The notes under the pieces: model-generated
The model's database searches: none
What the model was told of the DNA's origin: nothing
Seen by the model: only the letters and a program-made list of their open reading frames with translations
Shown here: one piece after another, positions 42,473 to 54,962 of the stretch
Position numbering within the stretch: the first letter of the stretch is position 1
Layout: the number at the start of each line of letters is the position of its first letter
Program-made: the position numbers and the translations under genes
NCBI GenBank assembly: GCA_963971575.1
Contig: OZ020617.1
Span: 39,900,606 to 39,964,605 of the forward strand
DNA: 64,000 nt
Source: Liopterus haemorrhoidalis
Taxonomy: Eukaryota > Arthropoda > Insecta > Coleoptera > Dytiscidae
Direction of reading: 5' to 3'

Positions 42473-44133
42473 ACTTTTCTTAGTTCAATAACCAATACAT
42501 TTATTTTACTTAAAACATAAATAGTATCTTTTTCGTTTTGTGGGGGCATTTCTAGGATCGTTCGAAACGTCAAGGTTGGCTAAATGATTTTAAGTAATTT
42601 CATTGTACTTTATGGTACTCACTTTGAAAGGCCCTCCACATAGTGGATTCCAAGACTTGCGAGCGGTATCAAGTCTGAAAACCTAAAGGATCCGCCGGTC
42701 GGTTGCTTATACTCTTTATGAGAGGAATAAGGGTGTTTGAATTAAAGTCTGCATTTTACTTAATCTACGTTTAATATTTAGTTAGAATCGAAAGTTATTA
42801 ATTACATTAGAACTTACAATTTAAAATGCTGGCTGTAAAATCCCATGAGAGACACTCAAACACAAAACCTCACAATCACCGTTATCATATCACCAGCCGC
42901 TAAACACCTCACAACACTCACGGTGTTTAACCCGTTAACGAGGTTCGTTTATTTCATTTAAATTGTCCCCAACACTTCCAGATTACTTCTGGTTTACCCA
43001 CTACACGCTACCGGGTTTCTCTACCAAAAATGCTTGGGAGGTTCGTCCGTACACGGTGACGGTTTACTCATGACTACTTTTGTCTCTCTGACTCCAATAA
43101 TCTGATCTCTGACCCCATTTTTTTGTCGTTGTAAAAATAATCAGCTCTCCACATTAACAACAAAACCCTTTTATAAACTTATCTTGAAGACTCATATTTC
43201 TATGACCAATAATTTATAAACCCAGATAATTAATTTTGACTCTAATTACTACTACTCTAAGTCCATATCACTGAAAATATATGGTCGCCTATCACCATCT
43301 ATATAAACATTTGACCATGCTATTTGATATAAACAATAACGTTCTTTTAAACAAATCATATAATTTACGACGGTAATTCTACTTGTATCTTTCGACACTT
43401 AACTAGAAAAATATGTGATATTTCAACTAATCTTTGAGAATGTTTATCTTAAAATAGATTAGTTTTTATATGTGAATAATTTGAATATTTTTTTAACTAA
43501 TTGAATAATTTTAGTTTAAATAATAATGAAATTTTATTTCTGAAATTACCACTCCCACAGTTTACGTACAACTCGGTTGGCCAACAATGTACATTTACGC
43601 CAACAATGAATGTGACAGTTGTCTTGGTTCTCATTGTTAAAGTCTCGCGAAACGCCTTCGCACGTAATACGTGGTTACGACTTACATCAGGTTATGTGAG
43701 GCGTTAGGTTAAATTAGGTTAGCTGACGTAAGCGTCCTGCCACTTTTTTTTAGGACTACACCCCTGATTAGAAACCGGGTGTATGTTAAAACCGGTTTAC
43801 TTGCCGAAGCTTGTCTTATTGCCAAAAGGGAACAAGTACAAATATTAAATATTAATTGTTGAATTAACGTGAAGTTTAGGATAAGGTAAAAAAGGTCTCA
43901 GGGGCAGGAGATCCCCCCCCCCCCCCAAGAGCTCCAAAAACACATGGGTTTTAAGTGTTTTCGTCAAAATATAAGTGATGAGCCACCCCAAGAACTTCAA
44001 AAACATGTGATTGTTACGCGTTTTTGTTAAAATAAAAGTGAGAACCTTTTTTTTGTCATCGTTTGTATATTGAAGCTGGAGATCTTTTTCTTGTTGGTTT
44101 TGGTTATCACTTATATTTGTTGGTCGTCACTTG
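42473..44133. other. Stretch without supported genes
   Basis: No exon or paired TIR recognised. A run of about 14 C lies at 43913-43926, followed by degenerate minisatellite units (43960-44130) of the family at 27115-27540. Confidence 0.45.
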
Positions 44134-44168
44134 TACGAGGGCTACCTTTTAAGTTTTTACAAAAACTA

Positions 44169-45219
44169 AGAAGGAAAAAATTTTTTTTGAACAAACTTGT
44201 TTTCTTGCTTTTCAAAATATTTGCCTTTAAGATTTATACAATTTTGCATGCGTTCAATCTCAATCTCGAAATATTTTTTCCATTCTGAAGTTGGTATCTC
44301 AAAAACATGGTTTTCGAAGGCTTTAACAGCTTTTTGTGGTGATGAAAATCGCTGTCCACGCATTTTTTGTTTGACATTGGAGAACAAAAAAAAGGCCTTT
44401 GGGATTAATTCGATGTTTTTCTTCTTCAAATAATAAATTGCACATGCTGTGTGGGAGCTTGCATTGTCATGATGAAAAATTATGCGACGTTTATGGTTGT
44501 TTTTCCTGATTTTGTCGTGATTTCTTGCAAACAAATTATTGTATACCATTCAGCATTAACTGTTCTCCGATCCTCTAAAGGAATGGTTGCCACATGTCCA
44601 GTACAACCGAAAAAACAAGTGATCATTTTCTTGGAAGTGCTTCGTGAACGAACAACTTTTGTGGGTTTCGGTTCATCCTGGAAGACCCAAACACTGGATT
44701 GTTGCTTAGTTCCCGGTTCATATGAATAAATCCAAGTTTCGTCACCTGTAACGATGTTTTATACGGATTTTGCAGTGCCTAGGTTGAATTGTTTTAGCAT
44801 TCCCTTACACCAATCAACACGAGCCTTTTTTTGAGCTTCGGTCAAATTATGCGGAAGCCATCGGGAACAGATCTTTTTCACAGCTAAATGTTCATGCAAA
44901 ATTGAATGTATTGCAGTCTGCGATATGCCAAAGGATGCCTCTATTTCACGGTAAGTCACATCTCGATCTTCTTCAATCATTTTGCGTACAGCATCGATGT
45001 TTTTTTGGATCACAACCGATTTTGATCGACCTTCACGAGATTCATCACTGACGGACGCACGACAACGACGAAATTCTGCAAACCAATTGTAGACAGTGTT
45101 TTCTGATGGTGCTTCATTACCAAAAGTTGAACGAAGTGAGTCTATACATTGTTGTTGAGTTAGACTTTTACTAAAATCGTAAAAATCATCCAACAAAAAC
45201 CTTCACGAGTAATATCCAT
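44169..45219 (-). pseudogene. Mariner transposase, several lesions
   Basis: The start codon on the minus strand is at 45219-45217 (MDITREGF), then a frame change before LTQQQCIDSLRSTFG. The helix-turn-helix part (TVYNWFAEFRR, RDVTYREIEASFGISQTAIH) and the linker up to a stop near 44759 are present. A second frame carries TGDETWIYSYEPGTKQQSS with the first catalytic Asp; a third has IIFHHDNASSHTA with the second. Where PPYSPDLAP-type sequence with the third Asp should follow, the protein jumps from IELI to PKAFFLFSNVKQKMRGQRF: an in-frame deletion removed the third catalytic residue. The C-terminal end is otherwise normal. Certainly inactive. Confidence 0.88.
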
Positions 45220-45335
45220 TTTTTCACAAACTTGTTTTTTGTTAATGTTAATGTTAATTTTGCAAATTTTTGTTTTGTTAATGTCACTGTCAGCAAACTA
45301 CTCTGTCAATTTATAAGCTGCAACTGATTTCACAA

Positions 45336-46156
45336 TATAGGGATTTGCAGCTAAGCACCCTACCATCTGGTGAGCGTTTCATGAACTTGTGTACATCATA
45401 TAACATTTCGTTTTGTGTATTGGTTTTGTGTGAAGTTTGTTTTTAAAGATTTATTATAATCATTGAAAAATGTATAATACATATTGTTGTGTGCCTATGT
45501 GCAATTCATTGAAAAGAAGAAACCCGGAAATATCGTTTCATTTGTTTCCACTAATATCAGACACCGTATGGTTCGAAACAAAATTGGGAAAGCAAGAGGT
45601 TAGGAATCGACACGATGTTTAGATAAACAATTTAAAAATTGGAAAAAAAGTGAACCGTTGTATCAAAGTTTGCTCATTACATTTTAATGATAGTGACTAC
45701 AAAAAATATTTTCAATTTTGTATTTATTATCGCATATCTTGAAAATTCCTGTTATTGTGTGTGGGTTTATAATGCACAAGTTTGTAGGCATAATGCATAA
45801 ATCTTTATGAACTCTCTGTTTTTTTCAGTGACTCCACACAATATTATATGCCCAGCATTGTAGATTTCTACCCCTTGGTAAACAACACGGGAATTATTAT
45901 TTCCCCCAATATAGTTAAAATAATCGACAATGGAAAACCGCCATAACTTAAAACCAGATCACAAAATGTAGTATTTTAGATGTTTACAAGTAATGTCACT
46001 TCACAAAATCAGAAAATCCCAAACAATTATTTATTTTTTGTCGTTTTTTGATACACTTTTCGCTATTATTTACTAGTAAATGTCAAGTGGTATCTGATTT
46101 AGAATGGTTTCAAAAAAATCCGCGTGGCGCTACGATCTTAAAATTTTTCCCCTATA
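45336..46156 (+). mobile_element. THAP-carrying element nested in mariner
   Basis: An insertion between the mariner gene and its right TIR. It begins TATAGGGATTTGCAGC and ends, inverted, TATAGGGGAAAAATTTTAAG. The right end (with GATCGTAGCGCC) closely matches both ends of the 22221-23185 MITE. It encodes a THAP zinc finger, the DNA-binding domain of P-element-like transposases. No clear 8-bp duplication, so the P-like class is inference. Confidence 0.6.
45470..45742 (+). pseudogene. THAP zinc-finger domain, one in-frame stop
   Basis: The frame starts at the ATG 45470 (MYNTYCCVPMCNSLKRRNPE) and continues with ISFHLFP and VWFETKLGK, which match the N-terminal half of a THAP domain (C-x(4)-C spacing, conserved FHxFP and W). 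A TAG at 45620-45622 interrupts it. In the same frame after the stop come the second metal pair and the end of the domain (KVCSLHFNDSDY), then a stop at about 45740-45742. A plausible splice acceptor (TTTTTTTCAG, about 45830) suggests a further exon. THAP domains bind DNA and occur in P-type transposases and in host regulators; this copy is broken. Confidence 0.75.
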
Positions 46157-46222
46157 GTAATGACACATTTCAATATTGCCATCTAGTGGTCGTTTGTAAA
46201 AACATAAAAGGTAACCCTCGTA

Positions 46223-48401
46223 TATTAGAAGTGAAGACCTTTTTTTTTAGGTCATCACTTATACGAGTAGTTTAGAAGTGAAAACCTTTTTCACCAAATT
46301 CCAACAAATTCCAGGTGCGCGCCTGTATTGGCTAATATACATTGACGTCATATAAATAGACACAGCACGCTCTATGCCTTAGCATTGTTTGTTATGAAGC
46401 CAAGACCCTGCGGAGACGAAAGAGGGCTTTGCCCCGAGGAGTATAACAAGTTGCCTAATTTACATTTATTTTAGTCAGCTATTGCTAAGAAAAACGCCGG
46501 CGCTGTATTGTGTTTATGATTGTTTTATTGTGTTATTTTTTCTATTTTAGTATTTTACCATTTCATCATATTTCAATTTTTAATAATATTGCCGTAAATT
46601 GTATTTTAAGAGTTGCAAACTGTATTTCAACTACGTAGGATATAAATACTAAAAAGTAATGTTTAATTAAAATGTTACATATATTTTTCCTTAAAAAAGA
46701 AAAGTATTTGTATTCATTACTTCGAAACAGCAGAAAAGTATTTTACCTAGCATTGATTATAGATATATGTACATCTTTATAATTTGTCAGATAAATTTTA
46801 ATTTATCACGGAATAAATGATGTAATGTATGCTCGTTTTAAATTTAGAAAGTGTCTGAAGCATTGCTGTACAATATGATCGAGAAAAAAAGGTGTCTAGA
46901 AAGACATGGAATTCATTTATTTTTATATTAATAGAATTGTCCACTTAACATTTTAAATTCAGGGCCTACTAAACTTTTTTTTCGATCATATTGTATTTTA
47001 AATGTATGTAATTTAGAAACCTACTAATTATCTTAAATATATACTAATAAATTCAGGTTAATTTAATATTATTTATGAAATTTATTTTATTAAAATTTGC
47101 AGTTTACAGTATTAAAAAAATATATTTTTACTTTCATTCTTATCGGCAAAACATTGAGGTATGCAAACTGTACAACTCCTCGAGGCAACCCCCGTTTCCC
47201 CGCCTAAAGAGGTGTTGGCTTCATAACAACTCGTCCTCGTTCAGTCTTTATGTTATACTACCTCATTGGCTAATATAACTTCAACCATCCTGTATATGGT
47301 GCACTGCAAAATTACACAAATTAACAATGTCGCGTCTCTGAATATAAGCTTCGTGTACAAAAGGCATTAATTGTTTTCGTGTTGCGCATTAGAAAATTAA
47401 TAATTTCGTCACTTTAGGTTAGGCCCATCTCTTGCAAACTGGGTTTTGAGGTATTTTATATATCAATTACAACTACCTACTAAATCTACTATAAGCTGAT
47501 CTTCTTATTTATCTTCTTATTCAGGTATTTTTTACCATTGTTTGTCAATGATTGGGATGACCTGGTAATTGGGACAACCCGAAATCCTTGAACAGAATAT
47601 TGAGGATTTTAAATATTCGGGTAGGATCTCTAACCCATCTAAGATTGTAAAATCCTTATATTGTGAATAGGATCTATCTCTCAAATCCTTTGAATATAAG
47701 AACGATGATTCAAGTCTCTGAAAAGATTTAAGGATAAGGATTCCAGGAAATCAGAATCGTTTCCGGTTTGTAATGTACATTCCGAAAACATTCCAGTATT
47801 AGCTCCTTAGATTAACAACAGAGGGATCCGTGTTTCATTTCCTTTCTCTTGTAGAATGAAATTGTTTGCTATTTCATTAAAAATACATGTTACCTGAAGT
47901 AAAGGAACTTAATTAAAACCAAAATACAACTAAAAGTTTGAACTTGAAGGCTAACAAAAAAGTTTTGGGTTAATCTGAATGTATTAGCAAGGGAGTAGTT
48001 CCAACTTCACAGTGATAAAATATATTTGTTGCTGCGTTTTGGGTAGAAAATTTAGCAATTTATATTCGTGTAATCAGCAGACTTTTTTTAAAATTTATAA
48101 GTCCAAAAGGACTCCTTTATCATCTAAGTGTACTGGCATATAATTGAAAATATTCAGAGCACATTAACCTCCAAAAAGTATCCGGTCACTTATATGCACG
48201 TTTTTAGTTTTTTATGAAAATGTCAATAACGGGTCTATTTTTCGTAAATAACACCTCTCCAGTGGTGTAGCTTTATGGCAGGGTATGCGTTGCTGGAACC
48301 ATTAAATTATCAATAATATTTAAATCGTCGTCGGTCTTCATTTTAGTACCAACAACAACTAATGGTCCCAATCCATGCCAACAGAAACAGATCCCTTAAG
48401 G
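46223..48401. other. Long AT-rich stretch without supported genes
   Basis: The first 70 bases are degenerate minisatellite units (AAGTGAAGACC with T-runs) continuing from the left flank of the mariner. The remaining 2.1 kb shows no recognisable exon, RNA gene or paired terminal repeat. Confidence 0.45.
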
Positions 48402-48762
48402 AAAGCGTCCACTAAGCTGGGCCGCAGACAAAGCAGACAACGCAGTAATGGTATGATTTGGTGAGTGCGTCCACTGACTCGCAGTGAACGCCTTGCAAAC
48501 ATAAGAATTGTGTGTTATTTACATTCTAATTAGCTTGGCAGATTCTACTACGCACGCGTTAAGGCATAAATGCGAGTGTGATGTCAGAGCTTCAACGCAG
48601 TACACACAAAAATATTCTTGGTCGTGAATGCTAGCCGCAACCGTGGGAATGCCATGCTTGTATTGTGGACTGGTAGTACACTCCCATTTAAAACAGTAAG
48701 GAGTAATTTTATGCGATGTTTGCGGTGTTTAAGTTGCGCGTAGTGCAGCCCAGTGGACGCTT
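48402..48762. mobile_element. About 360-bp TIR element
   Basis: AAAGCGTCCACTAAGCTGGG at the left and, inverted, ATAAGCGTCCACTGGGCTGC at the right. The GC-richer interior (CACTGACTCGCAGTG and similar) stands out from its surroundings. No coding capacity and no clear target duplication. Confidence 0.65.
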
Positions 48763-48889
48763 ATCTTTAGAAAGGTGTTTACGTATTGAGAGAGGTATCC
48801 GGTTGTTTTTTGTAGAATAGTACAATTACTCCGGTACTAAAATGGATATAATTTTAATTTATATATAAGTAATATGAGCGACATATAAT

Positions 48890-50850
48890 GGATATCTAAC
48901 TGAGTGTAGTATACACCTAATGAACGAACATAAACGACGAACTGCAATAAACACAAACATGAACGAGCGTCAACAATTTCAAACGAACGCTAGCATATGT
49001 ATCCATATGTATCCATGTTCTACCAGTCTAGGCAGCAGTTCGGATTTCTTTTGGAATCAAGGAATGAATAAAGTTGTTTGTGCTCTACGTTGTTTGTGCT
49101 CTACGTTGTTTGTTTATGTTGTTCGTTTATGTGACATATCGACAACTATCGACCATATTTGTTCGAATTAGGTCCATCCAACGAACGAACGAATTCGTTC
49201 TTCTTCGTTGAAGTTCCTACCTTTGTCAGTAGATCAAAACAGTTTCGTTCGAATTCGGTATGAACACGTACTTATATTTTTAGTGAATTCTTTTGCAAGA
49301 AAATACAGGTTTCCAGTGTTTTAGTTTAGAATATTGTAAATGATATTTTAGATTAAAATATTGTTTATTTTGGTTTTTTATTGTACTCGACAAAACAGAA
49401 AAGTATAGTTTAGGAGAGTCCTCACGCCGATCGATCGGCATAGAACCGATAAACAAATATATATCTATTTCACATAATTCTATGTAAGCTAACAATAACG
49501 TATTTGAACTATTCGTACCTGACGTACGGCCGTAGTTTCTCTATTCGTTTATAATATTTGAATATATTTCTTCCTCAATCTTGAATTGGACGAGTTACGT
49601 CCTTAGATTATAATATTATGAGGAAGTGACGGCATTCGGATTGGTCAGAAATTTAAACAATATTTTAACTTCGCTAACGTTTTGATTAATATTTTAAATC
49701 TTCATCAGAGCTTAGTTAAACAGTTATTAAATAAAATAAAATTAATTGAAAATTAAAATGCAATGTCCACCTATCTGTAAGGTTATTGAAAAAAATATTT
49801 CATTTGGATCCTTCCTCAATATCCAAACGAATGGCATCGCTCAATTTTGATAACAATGGCCTCTTATTAACAATCACCCGCCAACTTCTCAATGTACTCA
49901 CACTTTTTTACTATAAAAGGACTATTTTGATAATTTCATTTAGGTTTTTGTTTATTAATAACTTTGTTATTTTTAGTTTTATTTTAAAAATTAGAATGAA
50001 ATAAAAAAATATTGCAATTAATTGAATTACACTGGTAACCTAATGCCTATGGAATCCTAGAGATAATAATTACAAATTCAAAACGCGTAATATATTTTAC
50101 GAATGATAGGTGGATCTACGTACAACAATGACGGATAGGTACATTCGTTTATTGCAATAGTTTTCAATCCTTTACATCCATAACACACTTTTGAAAGATT
50201 TTATGTCACACCAGGCACAAGTGAAATTTTATTTTCTTGGCACAGCTTTGTGCCGTGGCACAAAGTTAAAAAGCTCTGTTTAAGTGTAAACATTACACAA
50301 AGTTTGAACGATAATAAATGTTCGCGCGAATGTATTCCATCTCGTTCGCTTACTGTCGTTTACTATGTAAATCCCTCATTAAAAGCTTATTCGAACAGTT
50401 TCATTCAAAGGCCAAACAATGGATAATGTTCGTTTGTATTCTGCGTTACTCGTTTATGTTTGTTCTCGTTAATATGGGCATGTGTATCGAACATATTTGC
50501 TACTACATATTTGTACTCCTGGAGGATTTACTTGACCGAAGCCCACCACAGAAAGGGTTTGGTTCAATTTAGAAGGGCACACATATTAAGCGATGCTATT
50601 GGTTCGGATGGTGAGAAAGACCTATTGTATTGTTTGACTTGCTCTAGTAACAGCTGCAATACACACAGATGTTTATCTAAATATATTCAAATATAACAAA
50701 CGAAGATAAAAATTACAGGATACGTTGGATATTAGAAGCCCGCAGACGTCATTAAATTTTACATAGAACTATGTAAAATAGATATATATTTGTTTATCGG
50801 TTACTGTCGATTAATCGGCATGTAAAGTTTCGTGTAACTATGGGTGCGTT
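48890..50850. other. Region rich in GTTCG/CGAAC motifs, with inverted repeats
   Basis: CGAACGAACGAATTCGTTC and many GTTCGTTT/AAACGAAC motifs are scattered here. A roughly 65-bp inverted repeat pairs 49430-49495 (ACCGATAAACAAATATATAT, TCTATTT, ATTCTATGTAA) with 50756-50820. Open frames such as 50318-50572 are translated repeat without family features. Confidence 0.5.
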
Positions 50851-51889
50851 TTGTTATCCATTTAGGTGAAATATGTTCATAATTTGTTCTACAACCATAT
50901 GACTAACCTCCATGCAAATGTCATTCCATGTTTACTTCACGATCAAAATTGTCGTTTTCTTGCGCATCAGTTCTAGTAATTCTAACCAGCCACCAACAAA
51001 ACGCACCCTATATCACACAAGATTCAAAGACGTTGCTTTTTATATTCCGTTTTGGAGTGCGTTCTATTTTTCCATATTCTCTAGTAACATCTATTGATTC
51101 GAGATGTTGTACAAAACTTAAATAGAATATCTTTTTTAACAACTTGCTCCGTCATATATTTTGGGAAATCTATTTAACGAAATCAGTGTTACAGCAACCA
51201 AATGTTTTCGCTTAGTCCAAATATATCAAATTTCATAATCTACCACAATCCAATTCTGACACAATAATTAGAAGTCTTCAGATTTTCTATTCTTTAAGTG
51301 TTTCGTGATTCAACATTTGCGTGAGTTGATAAACAGTAGCAATTTCGTTACAGCATAAACATTGAATATTTTGTTTTTTATATTGTAAAACCTTAAGTAG
51401 AAGTCTTTTAAAGTAGATTGTGGAGAAGAAAAGTGCAGTCAATGAACAGATTTCTGGGTCGTGAACCTTGTAAAATGGCATAAGATTTCAGATAGCAATT
51501 TTATTTCTAGGAATAGAGAAATGTTAAACGAAATTTTATTGTGAAATTGTCGTTAAACTATTAAACTAGAAGATAGGTAAAAAAAAAAAAAAAATTAAAT
51601 CTAATAAATTCTAGAGAATTCACATTTTAGTTTTAAAAATATATTTTTAAAATCTTAAATTAGGATTTTGGCTAATACGGTTTAATAAAATAATAATAGA
51701 AAAAAAAAAAAATTAACGTAGAATTTAAAATTCCGATTGAAGTATTCTATTAATTTTAGCATCTTAAATGCTCAATATTATTTTCGCTATTCTTCTTAAT
51801 GCACCTACTGCTCCTTTTTCTTTATCTCTTTGTAGGAGATTGCAGGGTATGCCGCACTCGTCCTTGCAGAAATTCGGGCTCGCCTTGGC
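50851..51889. other. AT-rich stretch with poly-A runs
   Basis: No gene recognised. Runs of A lie near 51580 and 51702. Confidence 0.45.
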
Positions 51890-52015
51890 TTTTTTTTTTG
51901 TCACTTGGTTCCTTCTTCTGTTTTTGTCATCATTTATGTCCGTCATCCTTATTTTTATGGTCAACTCTTATAACCGTCTTATTTTTTTTTGTATCACTTG
52001 TCATGATAAGATTAA
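51890..52015. repeat. T-rich minisatellite relic
   Basis: Three diverged units of the form GTCATCATTTATGTCCGTC followed by T-runs, the same type as 7255-7460. Confidence 0.65.
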
Positions 52016-52345
52016 TATTCCAATAGTTATTATTATTTTGTTGATACTGTCAGTCAGGTTAAGTTTAAAGGGCTGGGTAACATCATAGTTCTCACAATAT
52101 CTTCTTCCTCTTCTTTGGGCACAGTCAGTCGAGTTGAGTTTTGATCTCGCTCACATAAGTCCTCCATCTTGATCTGTTCATTTTCAGGTCTTTCCATGTA
52201 TCCTATATAGCAATACTTGTTACAAAAGTAAAAATTTTAAATAAATTTAGTAATAATCTGTACAAAAAAATTTTCAACAAATTTATATGTACCTCAGAAG
52301 ATATTTTAAATTGTAAAAAAATTGTTGGTATTATAGATTAAAAAA

Positions 52346-52662
52346 ATCAGCTGTGGCCACCACAGGACCGACCGGCATCACAAAATACTTGTTTAATTTA
52401 TGCTGATTTATCAAAAAATGTCTCAATAAAAGTTTTTAGTTATTGCTTTTATAGCAAATTTTGTTAAATAAATTTTTTCGAAATATTTCTCTCTTGTGAA
52501 ATATACGCAAAAATCTTAAAACCGACACGAGTAAACTCCCATTTCTAGTCAACCGATTTTGACCAAAAGTGAATCAATTTGCGCCATTGATGTGAAAAGC
52601 TTAAATATGAAGTTTCATAAAAATCCTTTTAGCCGAATTTGCTCTGCACGTGTAGACGGGCC

Positions 52663-52700
<38 letters not shown>

Positions 52701-52869
52701 TAGACAAGCACACAGACAGACAGATAGACAGACAGACAGACAGACCGACAGACATCATGCTATAAATAGTCACAACGTTATGTAGGGACGTCAATTCGTG
52801 GAGATCCATCGAAATCTCGAAATGTCAAAATCGTTATGATCACAATACCTCCCTTATATATGTTGGCGG
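52346..52869 (-). mobile_element. Helitron-like non-autonomous element (copy B)
   Basis: Same family as 529-1237 but with about 185 bases missing after the CTGTGGCCACCACAGG end. The GACA microsatellite spans about 52661-52753. The minus-strand 3' end is a CTGTGG/CCACAG hairpin followed by CTGA and a T-run. Confidence 0.6.
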
Positions 52870-53152
52870 TTTGTAAAAATAATAATTATGGACATCTTAT
52901 CTTAAAAAATAATTAATGCATATTTACATACGACTCGGAGAATTGTAGCTAAAACTTCAGACTACAAATATATTTATAGCTATTTTGTGAAATTTACTTA
53001 TAGTTATTGTACTTGATGGTTTAGTTTTGCCGCCATCCTAAATCTCTGGCGGTTTACCAAGCAGTGTGTATCAAAATGATTTAATTTTCGTAAAGTACAT
53101 TTGGTAAGCGTGCTAAGTGGCATTCTATTATTGTCAAGTACAGTATTTTTCG

Positions 53153-53354
53153 ACGATGATTCTGGACTATAAACAATCATATCGAAAAAAATGTTGACGT
53201 GTTATTTGAATATTTGTATACACACTATCTAAATATAAAAGTTATTTGAAACCTACGATGATTCTGGACTATAAACAATCAAATCGAAAAAAATGTTGAC
53301 GTGTTATTTGAATATTTGTACACACTATCTAAATATAAAAGTTATTTGAAACCT
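53153..53354. repeat. Tandem duplication, about 101-bp unit, two copies
   Basis: ACGATGATTCTGGACTATAA through AAGTTATTTGAAACCT occurs at 53153-53254 and again at 53255-53354, differing by about one substitution and a 2-base gap. The high identity implies a recent event. Confidence 0.92.
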
Positions 53355-53387
53355 ACGATGAAACATGTTTGAAACATTTAAAAAAAA

Positions 53388-54059
53388 ATCAGCTGTGGCC
53401 ACCACAGGACCGACCGCCATTAAAAAGTACTTATATAAAATACATTCTAGCAGCAGAGTAGAAATAACTTGGCCTAATATTTTCTAACAGAGATATTATT
53501 TATCATGACCATGGAAACGTTACATATAAGTATGAAAAAATTGAGACTTTTTGAGAACGAAAAATTTTACAAAAATTATTCGAAATTTTTCGGTTTATCA
53601 AAAAACGTCTCAAATAAAAGTTATTAATTATTGCTTTTATAGCAACTTTTGTTCAATAAATTTTTTCGAAATATTTTTCTGTTGTGAAATATTCTCAAAA
53701 ATCTTAAAATCGACACGAGTAAACTCCCATTTTTAGTCAACTGATTTTTACCAAAAGTTGATCAACTCGTGCCATTGATGGCAGAAGCTTAAATATGAAG
53801 TTTCATAAAAATCCTTTCAGCCGAATTTGCTCTGCACGTGTACACAGACAGACGGACGGACAGACAGACAGACATACAGACAGACAGACAGACAGACAGA
53901 CAGACGGACAGACGGACGGACGGACAGACAGACCGACCGACATCATGCTAAAAATAGTCAAAACGTTAGGTAGGGACCTCGAATTCGTGGAGATCCATCG
54001 AAATCTTGAAATGTCAAAATCCGTATGATCACAATACCTCCCTTATATATGTTGGCGGT
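53388..54059 (-). mobile_element. Helitron-like non-autonomous element (copy C)
   Basis: Third copy of the family, complete like copy A (AAATACATTCTAGCAG block present). GACA-type microsatellite at about 53842-53942 with several CGGA variants. It is inserted in the dispersed repeat 52870-54190. Confidence 0.62.
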
Positions 54060-54190
54060 CGGTAAAAAACGGAAGATTGTTGCTTGATTTTTTACAATTA
54101 TAAATTAGATTGATAAAAGTTTGCTACAAAATTTGATTTACAGATTGTTACTAATTTTATTTCAGATTCTTAGTGTTGTATGAGAGACTA

Positions 54191-54962
54191 ATATTCTGTG
54201 CTATTTACTCTGCCCCTAATCTCATCCACAGAAATCCTCCTACTCCGTTAAGTATGATGCCTTTCCAAACATCTTATATACTAAACTTAATCTTCTGTTA
54301 GTTGAGGATTATTCAGTTTACCTTTTTCACTTTCCAATTTTTCTTGACTGGTTCTTTGTTATATCTTCATTCACAATTTTTCTTGCTAGAAATCTGTCTT
54401 TTCGATGTTTTTATAGAAGATAGTTGCATTAAGCTACTATTGATTTTTCGTTAGGAAATTTAAATATTTAAGGACCCCTAGAAACTGCTTGAACTACGAA
54501 CAGTAGTGTCTGAATTCTTAATATGCCAACGTGGCTAGAATCCTTAATTTTGTCACCTAAGTCGCCAAGAAGTTAAGCTCTATTGCAGGGTCTGCCAAAC
54601 TGAGTCCCGCGAGAGATTCCAGGTATGCGGAGAAAATTAATAATATATATATTCTAATTTGCTAGGTCATTTCAGACTCACTGCTTAACCGTGATTTCTT
54701 CAATACAAATGTTGCAATTCGACTGCAAATCAGGAAAGGCAAAAATTCACAACTTGATTGCTGATGGCATAGACAAATCTTTAAATAAAGTAACAATTTT
54801 ATCCGACGCAATTATAAGACACTAGAAAAGCTTTTTACATTATTCGCTAAGTTTTTTCCATCTCTTGATACAAAAAAAGTAAGAGTGGGTCGTCAATACT
54901 TTCGCGAGCTGCAATGATACAAATTTGACAGTGATAGAAGAAAAAATATCATAGAATTGTAG
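54191..54962. other. Stretch without supported genes
   Basis: At 54586 CAGGGTCTGCCAAACTG is hAT-like, without a partner that shares a target duplication. No exon recognised. Confidence 0.4.

Larger units (their letters stand above)
44136..46220 (-). mobile_element. Mariner element split by a THAP-carrying element
   Basis: CGAGGGCTACCTTTTAAGTT at the left and, inverted, CGAGGGTTACCTTTTATGTT at the right are the TIRs, with TA at 44134-44135 and 46221-46222. The transposase remnant lies at 44169-45219 (minus). The sequence between the gene start and the right TIR is interrupted by a second element (45336-46156). Confidence 0.88.
52870..54190 (+). repeat. Uncharacterised dispersed repeat (copy 3), split
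   Basis: Left part 52870-53387 and right part 54060-54190 correspond to consecutive parts of the family at 33106-33910; Helitron-like copy C (53388-54059) is inserted between them. The left part contains a recent tandem duplication at 53153-53354. Confidence 0.65.

Noticed and set aside
43683..43725. Telomere-like TTAGG repeats
   Set aside because: Only two or three scattered TTAGG motifs occur; not an array.
48920..51125. Short open frames rich in Cys/Phe/Tyr between 48920 and 51125
   Set aside because: They track GTTCG-rich and AT-rich repeat DNA, overlap each other and lack domain features.
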